Below are positions 1 through 10,035 of a stretch of DNA of 64,000 nucleotides, in pieces. A model generated the notes under the pieces. That model was not told the DNA's origin. It saw only the letters and a list, made by a program, of their open reading frames with translations, and did not search any database. The DNA lies in the NCBI RefSeq assembly GCF_963678635.1, contig NC_087068.1:47323785-47387784 (forward strand). The letters are read 5' to 3'. A program made the position numbers and the translations under genes. Within the stretch, counting starts at the first letter, position 1, and the number at the start of each line of letters is the position of its first letter. The DNA comes from Symsagittifera roscoffensis (lineage: Eukaryota > Xenacoelomorpha > Acoela > Convolutidae).

Positions 1-1075
1 CATTTGCGGAATACAGGTCACCTAGCTAAATCAGCAACAAATTTCCGCCACAGGCCTTTGTGATCGGAACCCAGTGAACGTTTAAAAATGAAATCCAATT
101 ATAATTCGAAACATGATGAAAGACTTGTTTTTGGGTTCCAACCTATAGACCCCAAACTTTTCCTCTATCGAGTGCACATTTTGGTTTTCTAGTGTTTTTA
201 GAAAATCTATTTCATTTGTTCGGTTTTTTTCTTGCAATTGTTTCTTTCGTCTTTTGTTTTCCCAATCAATTCAAGTTTTTTGGTAAATAAACAAAACAGA
301 ACATCTGCAAGTAGAGTTTAATGGTTTCAAAAATTCGTGCAATTCCTTGCAGTTTGACTTTTTTACGCAATAATTTTCGGTCTTTGAATGACGTGAATAA
401 TCGAGCTTGAATTGCTTGTTTTGATGATTTGCTCTAGAGAAAAACGTTAATTTCTTTCAAGAAAAACGTTCAAGTTTTCCTTAGGTTTTGGCAACGAAAT
501 CCATTCTCAAGCTTGATTCCAGAATTCATGTGATTTTAAACTTTGTAGTTTGGCTTCTCGAAAACCTTTACAAACTGTTTTTGCAGCCTCTAAGTTTTTT
601 TCAAATTTAAGGTTGACGTTCTCGGAAGGATTTCCAGGAGATTTGTACATGAGAAACTGCAACCAAAAGGAACAAGGCGGCTCGTACAAAGCGAAGCACT
701 GAATGTTCTGGCAGCCTTTTTAATTGTTTTCAGAATGTTTTAGTTTCAAAAATAGATAATTTTAAATTTGAACTATCAAAATGAAAAACTGAGCGTAAGT
801 TTTTGAATCGCATAAAGAATTATGCTTGTATGTCGAATTTTTGATAGTCTGAAGAAAAAGTAATATATGGACAGAAGATGTTGAAAAAAACGTACACTTA
901 GCTTAACGTGGAAAGAGAAAATTGACTCTTTTCCAGTTCCCTTTGATTTTTTCTAACACTTATTCTTCAATAAAACTTAGCAGTGTGAACAGGCGAACAA
1001 AACGTTGAACAATTTATCAAGATGCATATTGAAATTTTTTCAACATCTAATTTTGTAATTTTGCTTCTTTTTAAG
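1..1075. other. AT-rich non-coding DNA
   Basis: No open reading frame with convincing composition and no RNA gene is visible. The sequence has many short A and T runs. I see no link to the retroelements further right. It could be intergenic or intronic. Confidence 0.6.
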
Positions 1076-1281
1076 TTTCCCCTTTTACAAAATACCGAGT
1101 TTTATGTTTATTTTACGTGTCATTACGGCTAAATGCGTGATGTTACGCTGTAAAGTATGAAGTACAAATCTGTTTACAGTTGTCGATTTGTTCACCACGC
1201 CAAATTTCATTGCGTTATGACAACATTGAGTAAGCTTTTAAAAACTGAATTTGAAAGGGGGGAACTGGAAAAGAGGGCTCT
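1076..1281. mobile_element. MITE-like repeat, family A (copy 1)
   Basis: A unit of about 205 bp that starts with a C-rich run and ends with a G-run followed by GGAAAAGAG. Its middle (ACCGAGTTTTATGTTT, then ATTACGGCTAAATGCGTGATG) recurs almost unchanged at 50534-50630 and in reverse orientation near 2105-2210 and 3957-4060. It abuts the next repeat head to head. No coding capacity. Family assignment rests only on copies inside this window. Confidence 0.6.
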
Positions 1282-1496
1282 TTTTCCTTTTCCCCCTCAC
1301 GTGCAAATTTTTATATTTGAAGTTACTGTTCACTTTGTCTGATGTTTATGAAAATTGACATGCAGACTGATTAGGCCATGACAAACATTATTGGTCTTCA
1401 TAATTAACCTTGTAAAACCAGCCGTTAGACCATAAACTTCATGTTTGAGTGAGGTGGGGGGGGGGGGGGGGGGGGGAGGAAAAAGAGCCGAAAAGA
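1282..1496. mobile_element. MITE-like repeat, family B (copy 1)
   Basis: It begins GGCTCTTTTTCC with a C-run and ends with a long G-run (about 1455-1477) and GGAAAAAGAGCC, so its ends form an inverted repeat. The interior word TTAGGCCATGACAAAC recurs in diverged form at about 1985, 3100 and 3540. It shares the terminal GGCTCTTTT word with family A but has a different middle. Non-coding; the ORF across the G-run is spurious. Confidence 0.6.
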
Positions 1497-1855
1497 GCCA
1501 TAATTTTTTCGAGGGTGGAAAACTGGAAAAGAGCCAGAAAATCGACTAAGCCGGTATAATCCAAACGCTCCGTGCGGCAGAAGGTCCTCACGTGTAAATA
1601 TGCTGATATAAAACTTCAGCACATGCTTTTTTTGCATATTATATTTTAAAATATTGTATTTATTTAATACTGTCACTACATTTTTGTACTTTTTCTCTGT
1701 TTTTCTAAAAAAAAATTTTAATTTGCAATGGCTATTTATGGGGTGAAAATCAACATCAAGAATTCTCCCCTGAACACGAGAAGACAGACTATAGAAGACA
1801 TGAAGAAAGAAGGACCGATAGAGACGGAGGAGCCATACCAGGGCTATTTCCCCAT

Positions 1856-2240
1856 TTCATTTTAACCCGTCTCATTCCAAGCTGAGCATTTTTTCGTGCG
1901 TCAACCCCCCACCCTACCCCTACATAATTTTATTCTTATGGTGCAACGAGTGGTTTTACCAGGCTAATTAGGCAGATCATATTTATTTGTCATGGTCTAA
2001 TTAGTCCAAAAGTCGGCTCCTTTCCACCCCCTCCCCCTACTTTTAAATTTCAAATTCAAATTTAAAAAACTATTTAACGCGTTCACACTGCAATTTTAGG
2101 ATGATGAACAAACTAACTCTTGTGAACAGATTTTTTCTTCATACCTTACAACGTAAAATCACGCGTTTAGCCATAAAAACAAGCAAAACAACTATAAATA
2201 GAAAATTTGAAAGGTGGTTGAAAAGTAGTTGAAAAGAGCT
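1856..2240. repeat. Diverged family A and B repeat fragments
   Basis: About 1900-2040 matches family B in reverse (terminal C-runs, the diverged TCATGGTCTAATTAGTCC word). About 2100-2225 matches family A in reverse (ATCACGCGTTTAGCC). Both are older and less complete than the copies at 1076-1496. No genes seen here. Confidence 0.45.
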
Positions 2241-2706
2241 CAAATTGCGGTAACTTCCCAAATGGCATAATTCCCAAATGGCATAAAAATGGAAATTTTT
2301 CTCAAATGGCATAAATTTCAAGTTTTCATTGTTATTCAAACGTTTTCTATCAATTTCTAATTTTAACATTTTGTCAGGAACGAAAGCATGTGAATAAGAT
2401 TTGGAAATAATTGCTTCCAAACAAATTTAAGCAACAGATTTTTCGAAAATAATTGACCACAAGAAGCTTATTAATAATCGCAAGCTTATGCTTCTTGCTT
2501 TTGATGAAAAAAATTCTACAACTTTTTGAAGATAAAATGTCAATCAACGTTTGGATTGACAATTTGACTTTTTTTCCCAAATTTTTCACGAAAAAATTGA
2601 TCTCGATTTTTTCGATGCAACAGTTGCATGTAATTTATGCCATTTGGGAAATTTTTCATTTTTATGCCATTTGGGAATTATGCCAATTGAGACGTAATCC
2701 AAATTG
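2241..2706. mobile_element. Terminal-inverted-repeat element, about 466 bp
   Basis: The left arm (2241-2320) and right arm (2632-2706) are imperfect inverted repeats of about 75-80 bp. Both contain repeated CCCAAATGGCATAA words (reverse TTATGCCATTTGGG). The middle of about 310 bp has no gene; ORFs there are chance. Size and shape fit a non-autonomous DNA transposon. No target duplication was confirmed. Confidence 0.65.
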
Positions 2707-2998
2707 CTAAATAAATGGATTATCAACTGTTATTTTAAAAAGTGGTCACGCTAACGCCAATTAGGTCTGGTGATAGGAAGGGAAGGGAAATCGTTTTAAT
2801 TTAAAAACAGTCTGCCAAAAAAAAACTTTAAACATGGAAATTTCCCTAGCAGAAATGTGTTGGCCACATATTCCACCGAATTCCACTGGACTTGCAACAG
2901 GCGGCAGCTGGAGACAGAATAACGAGAGGAAAGTCGCCCAGTGAACAGCCGGTATGTCTATAACTTTAATGTACTAAAACATCCGAGGAGGACCAGCT

Positions 2999-3200
2999 GC
3001 TCTTTTTCCTTTCCCCCCCACCTCACATAAGCATCAATTTTACGGTATAACGCGTGGTTTTACAAGGTTGATTAAGAAGATCAAATATGTTTGTCATGGC
3101 CTAATCAGTCAGTATGCCAAATTTTGTAACAATCCGACAATGTGAACAGAAAAATTACTCAAAAAAAATTTTGCATGTGGGGGGAAAAGGAAAAAGAGCC
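2999..3200. mobile_element. MITE-like repeat, family B (copy 2) with 9-bp target duplication
   Basis: The ends are inverted (GCTCTTTTTCC at the left, GGAAAAAGAGC at the right). The flanks carry the same 9-mer GGACCAGCT at 2990-2998 and 3201-3209, which is the expected footprint of a cut-and-paste insertion. A duplication of about 9 bp is typical of Mutator-like elements, but no transposase is present, so the superfamily is an inference. Confidence 0.65.
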
Positions 3201-3419
3201 GGACCAGCTTTTCCACTTTTCCCACAAATGAACTTCAAAAAGAAAAAGAGAAAAGAGTTAATAATGTGCAAGTAGCTCAGAACAATCCGACCATGGTTAT
3301 AATTGCAAAAAAAATTGAATAGAAAATACTATTTTCTTAAAACAAAACGGCTCTTTTTCACCTTCGCCATCTTTCGAAATTGCTTGTTCTAGTTGTTTAA
3401 CGTGTTATAATAGCTATAT

Positions 3420-3635
3420 GCGGGATGGGCTCACTTTCCTTTCCCCCCACCTTCAAATGTTTTTCAGGTAATTTTTCCGGAGTAATTTTTCTGTTCACAT
3501 TGTCGAATATTTATAAAATTAGGCATACGGACTAATTAGGCCGTGACAAACACATTTGATCTTCATACTCAACCCTGTCAGCCCTGTTACACAATGAAAT
3601 CGATGCTTATGTGAGATGGGAGGGGGGAGAAAACG
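3420..3635. mobile_element. MITE-like repeat, family B (copy 3)
   Basis: A C-rich left end at about 3425-3455, the interior TTAGGCCGTGACAAAC word at about 3538 and a right end GAGATGGGAGGGGGGAG at about 3615 mirror copies 1 and 2. Non-coding. The ends are more diverged and no target duplication could be picked out. Confidence 0.5.
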
Positions 3636-3865
3636 ATGAAACGAATGAAAAATATATCTGTTCACAATTGTTACTTTGTTCACATTGCATTATGAAAAAA
3701 TTTTGCGAAAATTTTTGACTATCTGGAAGATAGTGTTGTCTGGAAAACAACAACATCTTTCAAATAATAAAAAAAATTCCGTTTTCTGACAAAAAGGACA
3801 GTCGGTTAAACGTTCGGAAAAAATTCGAAAAAGTTCATTCAGATTCAGGGTTTTCAGAATGATTA

Positions 3866-4061
3866 GTGGCTCTTTTCCAGTCTTCCCCCCTCGTAAAAAA
3901 TCTGCTCAAAAATTCTTCACACGGTATTTTGCCTGTAATAATTGTTGTAAAAATTTGTTCACCTGTTCACAGCGTAACATCACGCATTTAGCCGTAATAA
4001 CAAGTAAAACAAAAATAAAACTCGGTATTTTGAAAGGGGGGAAACTGGAAAAGAGCCCAAT
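3866..4061. mobile_element. MITE-like repeat, family A (copy 2, reverse)
   Basis: It starts GGCTCTTTTCCAGTCTTCCC and ends with a G-run followed by GGAAAAGAGCC, giving a terminal inverted repeat. The interior at 3975-4045 is the reverse complement of the family A core at 1086-1180 and 50534-50630. The 81-codon ORF across it is not credible. Confidence 0.6.
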
Positions 4062-4169
4062 ATCTTTCACTACAATTTATAACATGAAAAGTCATTTTAA
4101 ATAGACTTTCATATATTGAATTTTAGAAACAATCAGAGAAGGGACTGGAAAAGAGCCTGATTGGTAACA

Positions 4170-4501
4170 TTTTTCCACTAATTTGATCAGTTTTTATTCA
4201 TAAAATTTTCACAATTTTGGCAGCTGCGCAACATGGGCATTGAACAAACTCATATCAACTCAACGCTTTTCTGAACAATTCAGTATATGAAAACTTCATC
4301 AACTACGGCCAACAACCAAATCTTAGGCAAAAACTAAAACTAGACTTTATTTAGTTCAAGTTATAGATTCTAAGTTTAAAGGGTTTTCCTATTTTTAAGA
4401 TACTTTTTTTAGTTTAAGCCAACCCAAAAAAGTTATATAAAATGACTACATTGTAACTATAAAGGTACGTATATTTAGCACGCGCTAACTCTCCCTAACA
4501 A
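4170..4501 (-). repeat. Inverted fragment of the BEL LTR
   Basis: The reverse complement of this stretch follows the start of the BEL LTRs at 4606, 36127 and 38697: a TGTTAG-like end at 4501, GTAGTCATTT, the GGGTTTTC block, and then the ATGGGCAT segment seen at about 36410 and 38985. It lies head to head with the BEL1 LTR about 105 bp away. It is probably a relic of another, oppositely oriented copy. Confidence 0.6.
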
Positions 4502-4605
4502 ACGTTTGCATTATGCAACGCTTCATAACCTTTTCACATTGCAAAAAAACGCGGCATGGTGATTCAAGAAGCAATTGTGAACAGATTTCATATATCATCC
4601 CGGGT

Positions 4606-5555
4606 TGTTAGCGCGGCTAACTATGCGTCTATTTTTATAATGTAGTCATTTCATATAGTACTTCTTGGCTTATTTTTTGGGCAAAAATGTTACTTAAAAC
4701 TAAGAAAACCCTTTATCCTTAGTAACTAAAGCTTATACTAAAACTCTGAATTCAAACGTTATTTTGAACTTTTCCCCACCGTTCTTATTGTCATGGGATT
4801 ATTTTGATGCCGCAATTTGGGAATAGTTGTAGAAAAAGGCAATTATAGCGGAAAAAAGGGCTATTGGCTCGTTGAAAAAAAAAACTTTTGTCGAAAAAAG
4901 GGGCGATTATTGAGAAAAACTGAGGGTTCTCTCAAAGAAAAGTTGATAAAGTAAGTTTTTATGTTATCTTGGAGTTGCGTTATTCTTTCCAACGCTGTCC
5001 CATCATTCACCCCAGACCTTCTGAGTGGACAATCACTCCAGACTGGCATTCTTACCCGCACTGAACTCAGTACTCACAGGACCTTTCTTCTAAGTCAACC
5101 GAGGTCTTAACCAACTGCAAGAAGACATTGCATCTGTACTGAAAGTCTCCCAGATTGCACTACAACTAAACGCTGACTGACATTGGAGACCAACTTTCCC
5201 AACAAAAGATAAACAGTTGAAAAAATTAAATGAACCTTAAATTTTAACCAAAGTTTTTTGCACTAAGTTTTTGTACAAGGAATTTTGAGTGCAAACCGAA
5301 CCAAATCCTACCCTAATTCTTGAAAACGTGTTAAGATAATCTGAACAAAAAAATTCCAAAAAAATATAAAAAAAATTTGCTAACGGGTTTTCAGAACTAA
5401 AAATTAATGGGAAGTAGAAAAAGTTTTGAATACCTCAGAAAAATGTCGACTCAAATTTCACTTTTTTTTTGCCCAGAACGTAGTAAAACACCAAAGTATT
5501 GGTTATTCATATTCTAAAACACCAAAAATTGTTGCCTCTGCCCGACTTTCCTTTT
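4606..5555 (+). repeat. BEL1 5' LTR and start of leader (inner end unresolved)
   Basis: The left boundary TG at 4606 is set by alignment to 36127 and 38697. The same order of words follows in all copies (CTATGCGTC, GTAGTCATTTCATATAG, CCGTTCTTATTGTCA, TAAAGTAAGTT). Homology to BEL2 continues through the whole leader, and only about 430 bp of the 3' LTR survives, so I cannot say where the LTR stops and the leader starts. No primer-binding site was recognised. ORFs here are chance. Confidence 0.6.
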
Positions 5556-5637
5556 GTTGAGTCAGTTGTTTGAGCTGATTTCTTACCTCGGGTTTTGCTC
5601 CTAGGGGTTGTCTGAAACTTATAACAATTCACTCAAC
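5556..5637 (+). ncRNA. BEL1 leader hairpin H1 (shared-loop motif)
   Basis: GTTGAGT at 5556-5562 pairs exactly with ACTCAAC at 5631-5637, and the flanking bases extend this to 11 of 13 paired. The enclosed core (about 5582-5615) holds TACCTCGGG and GGGGTTGTCTGA, which recur in H2 and H3 and in all three BEL2 counterparts. It is a structural RNA or DNA motif of unknown function. Confidence 0.55.
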
Positions 5638-5756
5638 TCGACCTTACTAGTATCGATTTTTGAATTGGTCCGATAGCAAAACGTCGCATATCGACCCAAT
5701 AGCGTTCTCCCAAAGCCACTGCTCGTTCTCCGCCGTAGTTGTGTGTGTTGGTTTGG

Positions 5757-5811
5757 ATTGATTTTTTACCTCGGGTTTTGCTCCTAGGGGTTGTATGATT
5801 TTTAGATCAAT
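5757..5811 (+). ncRNA. BEL1 leader hairpin H2 (shared-loop motif)
   Basis: ATTGAT at 5757-5762 pairs with ATCAAT at 5806-5811. The core is the same as in H1 (TACCTCGGG, GCTCCTAGGGGTTGT), but the stem sequence is unrelated to that of H1. The BEL2 counterpart at 40045-40099 has a longer perfect stem of 8 bp. Confidence 0.55.
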
Positions 5812-6831
5812 ACACTCATTTTGTCCGCTTTCGTTCGCGCCCGTTTACGTTTCAGTCCGTGAAAGAACCGCCTTAGCCCGTAATCTTTGGGTGTGCAGTA
5901 CCGTGCATACATAGGCGTAATCGTACAGTTCACCCAAAGACCTTGTCATAATTTTTTTAAGAGTCTAAAATTCACTATAAAAATACTTAATGTAGCGTTT
6001 TCCACAACTATAAGGGTTTTCATCTTAGGAGCAAACTCTCTTTCATATGCAAAACAAGCTCAGCCCCGAAAGCTGAAAGATAGAGTGCAAAGAAGTGCTT
6101 AGCCATAAAAGGATTTTTAAAGAACTATTTCGCAAAAATTGAAAAGAAAACAGTGCAAAATATTTTACACATTAAACCAGAGTTAGCTTCCCGGAATGAT
6201 TTTGTTTTGTGGCATGAATTAATCAACAATTCTATAAGTAAGCATGTAAGATTTAACTTTCAATGTTTGTCCGCTTTGTAAAAAAGTTGTCTATTAAACA
6301 GTTATAGAAACCGAATAACTAAAAACCATTTATTGTCACCAAGTGGGCACAAAAAATATTCCCCCCGTTTTAGAGGAGTCTGCCCTTTTAACTAATCCAA
6401 CTCTAAACCATATTGTTTCTCGAAAAAATGCAAAAGATAAAACCATTCAAAAGCAATATAAAGCTTTGCATCAAGTTTCTCGTCTCGAATTGAAATATTT
6501 AACTATTGTTTTACGATACAGCCAAAATTAAAAATTCATTGTTGAAAAGTCAAACGAAAAAAATATGGTAAAAATTAAAACGAAGCAAAGTAAACTGGCC
6601 ACCCAGAAGGTCCCCATAAAACAATTTGTCCGTTGTAATTCAAAATCTTTGCATAAACTTGAAACGAATTTAGTTTTCGGTTTACTTGTCAGTTGAATTT
6701 ACTTTAACTTGTTTAAAATTAAATTTTTTGAGTTGCTAGCTTTTTTTTTATCTGTCATAGTTAGGTTAGTAGGTCAGATAAAGATGCTCATAGCAACTCT
6801 TTCATTCAGCCAGAATTTTTTCCGAGTTGAG

Positions 6832-6892
6832 TACACTGTACTAATTTCGTACCTCGGGTGTCACTCTCAGGGGTTGTCTGACGCTCAGTGTA
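6832..6892 (+). ncRNA. BEL1 leader hairpin H3, just before gag
   Basis: TACACTG at 6832-6838 pairs with CAGTGTA at 6886-6892 around the core TACCTCGGG ... GGGGTTGTCTGA. It ends 15 bases before the ATG of gag at 6908, so it lies where a translation or packaging signal could act. The core is related to H1 and H2; the stem is different again. Confidence 0.55.
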
Positions 6893-6907
6893 GTCACTTG
6901 TTGTACA

Positions 6908-7443
6908 ATGGCTGCCGACCCGTCTTCGCTTACCGCGAACGTTCCCTCGTCTCCGCCAGCAATGGCATCCGATCTTGTTGATAAGATCAACTGTCTCACG
7001 CTAGCTAGAACCAAGCTTGAAAGAGAGTTAAATATAAACCATGAGTGCGTATTTGAGGCCATTGAAAGGACAGATCGCACTATTAAAATCAAAAATTGAC
7101 TTCAAAGTTGTAAACAATGCTCGTAAAAAACCGTCTCAAAAAATGAGAAAAATGCTCTTCTTAACCTCACGAAAATCCGACAAAGCAGCCTTGGAACATT
7201 GTTTAGAGCTTTTAACACACAAAAACGATGAAAACTTGACTAAAGCCTGACAATATCTTGACGCCAAACAGACCCTCTGAAGAAATAGAGCGAAATAACG
7301 AAGCTGAACATCGCTTGAAACATCAGAAAAAATCTATTAGAACTGAAAAGTTGGCCGAAGAAAATTGAATTAAATTGGCCGAAGCTAATTTAACTGAAAA
7401 TGCGATTCTTAAAGTCATTAAAGAGAAGTCAAGTTCGATAGGG
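6908..7443 (+). pseudogene. BEL1 gag, N-terminal part (broken)
   Basis: The ATG at 6908 opens a 63-codon frame starting MAADPSSLTANVPSSPP, with charged helical sequence after it (LARTKLERELNIN). The frame then shifts at about 7050-7100 into one continuing to 7250 (AALEHCLELLTHKNDE), and further Glu/Lys-rich coding remnants run to about 7440. The same sequence, also broken, is in BEL2 at 40812-41460. This is the amino-terminal coiled-coil-like part of a BEL/Pao gag. Several indels make it non-functional. Confidence 0.6.
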
Positions 7444-7488
7444 TTGCTCGAGGAGAGTCTTGCCGGAATTTAAAGGACAGAAAGCTGG

Positions 7489-7782
7489 GTGAACAAAACA
7501 ACCGAAGAAATTCAGTCTGCACAAAAAACCGAACCGTCACCGAGTGCTGCTGGTTTTAAACCGTTCCGAGTTAACCCAGTTAACGAATCTTTCCAACCGG
7601 CAATATCTGTCTCGACTAGTCAATTGGTTGAAGATAATACCAAAATCATAAATCCTTTTCAATCCAGATCTGAAAAAATTATAATCCAAAAAAACACTCA
7701 ATACATTCCGAATCTTCCGCAAACGTCCAATAAATCTACTGTGCTACCCGATGGTTTCAATCAAACCGTACAAACTAGCTAG
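7489..7782 (+). pseudogene. BEL1 gag, Ser/Thr/Pro-rich linker
   Basis: A 97-codon open stretch with low-complexity, polar sequence (TTEEIQSAQKTEPSPSAAGF), ending at a TAG. It is matched nearly codon for codon by BEL2 at 41456-41743. It is likely the disordered linker between the N-terminal and core parts of gag. The stop and the frame changes on both sides show it is only a fragment. Confidence 0.5.
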
Positions 7783-8060
7783 AGTCAAACTCTAGCTCAA
7801 CCGTCGTCTAAATTCAAAATTAGAAACGGGCCAAACTCGACTTTCGATTATACGATTTCGAGCTTTCAATTAACCAGCGGTGGAACCGTCTTTTACCAGC
7901 CGGAGTCTGAGTATCAATTTCCGAACCCCGGAGATGGCGGATTCACTTATTGTAAAGTTGATGACAACAAAACAATCAGGTTGATCGAAACAAGCCGCTC
8001 TATCAGCCAATTAACGAAATAAAATCTCGAACTATCGAAGACCTCGCTGAGATTATTACC

Positions 8061-8474
8061 ATGAACCGTAAAGATCCACTACCAGAATCGAAATTGTCTC
8101 AATACAACGGTGATCCTTTACATTGGCATGATTGGTTCGGCCAGTTTGTAAGCGCTGTCGACTTCTCCCGTTTGAGTGATGACGTCAAGTTGACATACTT
8201 GAAAATTCTTGTGACTGGGAAAACCAAAAATGCCGTCGCCGAATTCGCGTATTCCGGTGTTTTGTATAAAGATACCTTGAACACTCTTATTCGGAAATTT
8301 GGCCAGCCACAAACGGTATTTAATGCTCATCCTGAAAAACTAAGTTGTTTCCCACCCTTGAAGATGCATAATTCCGACAGCATTATAGGTTTTGCTTCTA
8401 CCATCTCAAATTTTGTTTGTGTGTTCAAGTCACTCTCCTATACCCAGGATTTGTCTTGGTTGAACCAAGTATAA
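8061..8474 (+). pseudogene. BEL1 gag core (DUF1759-like)
   Basis: The 137-residue fragment contains LPESKLSQYNGDPLHWHDW, then KLTYLKILVTGKTKNAVAEF and LNTLIRKFGQPQTV. This is the pattern of the DUF1759 gag domain of BEL/Pao elements (leucine, F-x-G-D-P, two tryptophans, YLK, a helix, L-x-x-x-F-G). The domain would form the capsid of the virus-like particle. It is followed by a local repeat (8455-8590) that ends the frame. BEL2 has the same domain at 42027-42296 with a premature TGA. Confidence 0.8.
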
Positions 8475-8590
8475 GGTAAACTGCCACCCATCATGAACCA
8501 AGTATAAGGTAAACTTGGTTGAACCAAGTATAAGGTTGTCTTGGTTGAACCAAGTATAAGGTAAACTGCCACCCATCATGAAGGAATCAT
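8455..8590 (+). repeat. Short tandem repeat inside BEL1 gag
   Basis: The 16-mer GAACCAAGTATAAGGT occurs four times, with AAACTGCCACCCATCATGAA twice between copies. BEL2 lacks it. It is a local expansion that breaks the gag reading frame. Confidence 0.8.
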
Positions 8591-8682
8591 GGGCTCTTCA
8601 CAAAATGAAAATGAGTAATTACCAACCATATTTGCTCCATTTCAATGACTGACCGGCAGAAAAGGCGAAGGCGCATGAGCGA

Positions 8683-9150
8683 ATGCGCGCTAACGCCCCC
8701 AAGAATCGAAATAACGAAATTCAGGTCAACGCTGGCCCTTATAAAACAGTAGCAAAAATTTTGTCCTCTGACAAAAAGCCCTATCAACAGTATCCGCCCT
8801 GTGTTGTTTGCAACGGCAAACAGGCCATTTGTTACTGTACCGTCTACAAAGAGGAAACTCCTACTCAAAGAGCAAACTTGCTACCGAGCAGAAGTTGTGT
8901 TTTTCCTGTCTGCAATCGGACCAGATTTTTCGACTATGCCCAAAATCTAGAAAGTGCAACAAACCTGATTGCAACAGCACTCACAATGCGCTCTTTCACG
9001 GAGCCGAAAGAACATACCCCGCAGCGACTCAACAAATTCACCCGCTGATGGAAAATTTTCTTCGCATTCCGCTATTCTGGAGGTGGAAACAGTTGAAGAT
9101 ACTTGCGCCACTCCCGTTTCAGTGTTAAAGGTCTGCTTCAAATCGTTGAA
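8683..9150 (+). pseudogene. BEL1 zinc-knuckle region of gag
   Basis: Two overlapping frames share the signal. One reads YPPCVVCNGKQAICYC; the other reads QKLCFSCLQSDQIFRLCPKS followed by a C-x4-C and H-x4-H cluster. Paired cysteine/histidine knuckles followed by a protease are characteristic of BEL/Pao gag and bind RNA. The two halves lie in different frames, so a frameshift at about 8880 inactivates the protein. Confidence 0.65.
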
Positions 9151-9522
9151 TTGAAATTGTCCAGCAACACATCCAACTCTAATACTCCTGTTCTTTGTGA
9201 TTCAGCTTGCAGTCACTCATGGATTTCCGCTCAACTTGTTGAAAAACATAAATTGTCCGGTACAAAATTGAACCGCACGGTCAGTGGAATAAATTCACAA
9301 CAAGTTTTTATGACGGAACAAATAGAAATAGTAAATTTGGGTAATAATGATACCAATTCATACAATTCCCACGCACGACCTTTTGTGAAGATAGATTTAA
9401 ATTTAAATTGTGATTCAGCTTGCAGTCACTCATGGCTTTCCGCTCAACTTCTTGAAAAACAAAAATTATCCGGTGACACATTGAACCGCACAGTCAGTGG
9501 AATAAATTCACAACAATCTTAA
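9103..9522 (+). pseudogene. BEL1 protease region (DUF1758-like), duplicated
   Basis: The 139-residue frame contains VLCDSACSHSWISAQLVEKH, which fits the D-S-G/A active-site turn of the aspartic protease next to BEL/Pao gag. The same segment is repeated in frame at about residues 104-139 (CDSACSHSWLSAQLLEKQ), and the frame then ends. The pre-RT segment (ILGH ... PLKIHGDRSRNSPFAVRLTHG) follows at about 9715-9840 in other frames. Confidence 0.65.
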
Positions 9523-9620
9523 CGACGGAACAAGTAAGAATAGTAAATTTGGGTATTAATGAAGCCAATTCATACAATTCCCACGCACGACCTTTTGTGA
9601 AGATAAAATTAAATTAAGGG
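9199..9620 (+). repeat. Tandem duplication of about 217 bp in the BEL1 protease
   Basis: The block starting TGATTCAGCTTGCAGTCACT at 9199 is repeated from about 9413, with the same trailing segment TCATACAATTCCCACGCACG in both copies (about 9357 and 9568). The second copy has small deletions. It arose after or during decay of the element. Confidence 0.8.
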
Positions 9621-9689
9621 TCTGATACCGTCAATGTCAGTGAATTCAAAAAATTTTATCCTCAATTAGTTCCAGCGCCTGCCTTGACG

Positions 9690-9870
9690 TACCAATGTTC
9701 TGACGTGGAAATTATCTTAGGCCACGACTGATTTCACGCCATCCGACCATTGAAAATTCACGGCGATAGAAGCCGAAATTCACCGTTTGCGGTACGCTTA
9801 ACTCACGGTTGGGTTCTCAGTGGTCCTCTATCATTATCTTTAGGTTGCCATCTCACTGTTTCAAGTGTAG
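9690..9870 (+). pseudogene. BEL1 pre-RT segment
   Basis: The translation contains an ILGH ... FHAIRPLK stretch and FAVRLTHGWVLSGPL, the conserved hinge between protease and RT in BEL/Pao polyproteins. A TGA interrupts it at about 9729. The rest, up to about 10030, is decayed. Confidence 0.55.
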
Positions 9871-10035
9871 TGATGAAGAAAATTCTCTTATAGAGCAAGT
9901 CAAAAATTAGTATGAACTTGAGACCGATGGTTCTTATAAAACAGCCGATCCGTGTTCACCATCAGACAAGCAAGCCCTAAAAACGCTTGAATCGACTATT
10001 TTGCATGACGGAACTCGATTCACAGATGGTAAGCT

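Noticed and set aside
1425-1676. 83-codon ORF containing a polyproline run
   Set aside because: The run is the antisense of the MITE poly-G end; no protein-like composition elsewhere.
5583-5600. Resemblance of the BEL hairpin core (ACTTACCT/TTACCTCGG) to the 5' end of U1 snRNA, or of its reverse strand (GAGGTAAG) to a spliced-leader donor
   Set aside because: Only about eight bases agree. No Sm site or further snRNA structure follows, and the core always lies in the BEL leader.
5556-6892. Ribozyme (hammerhead, twister, HDV-like) identity for the BEL hairpins
   Set aside because: The conserved catalytic cores of these classes are not present; only the stem-loop form is similar.
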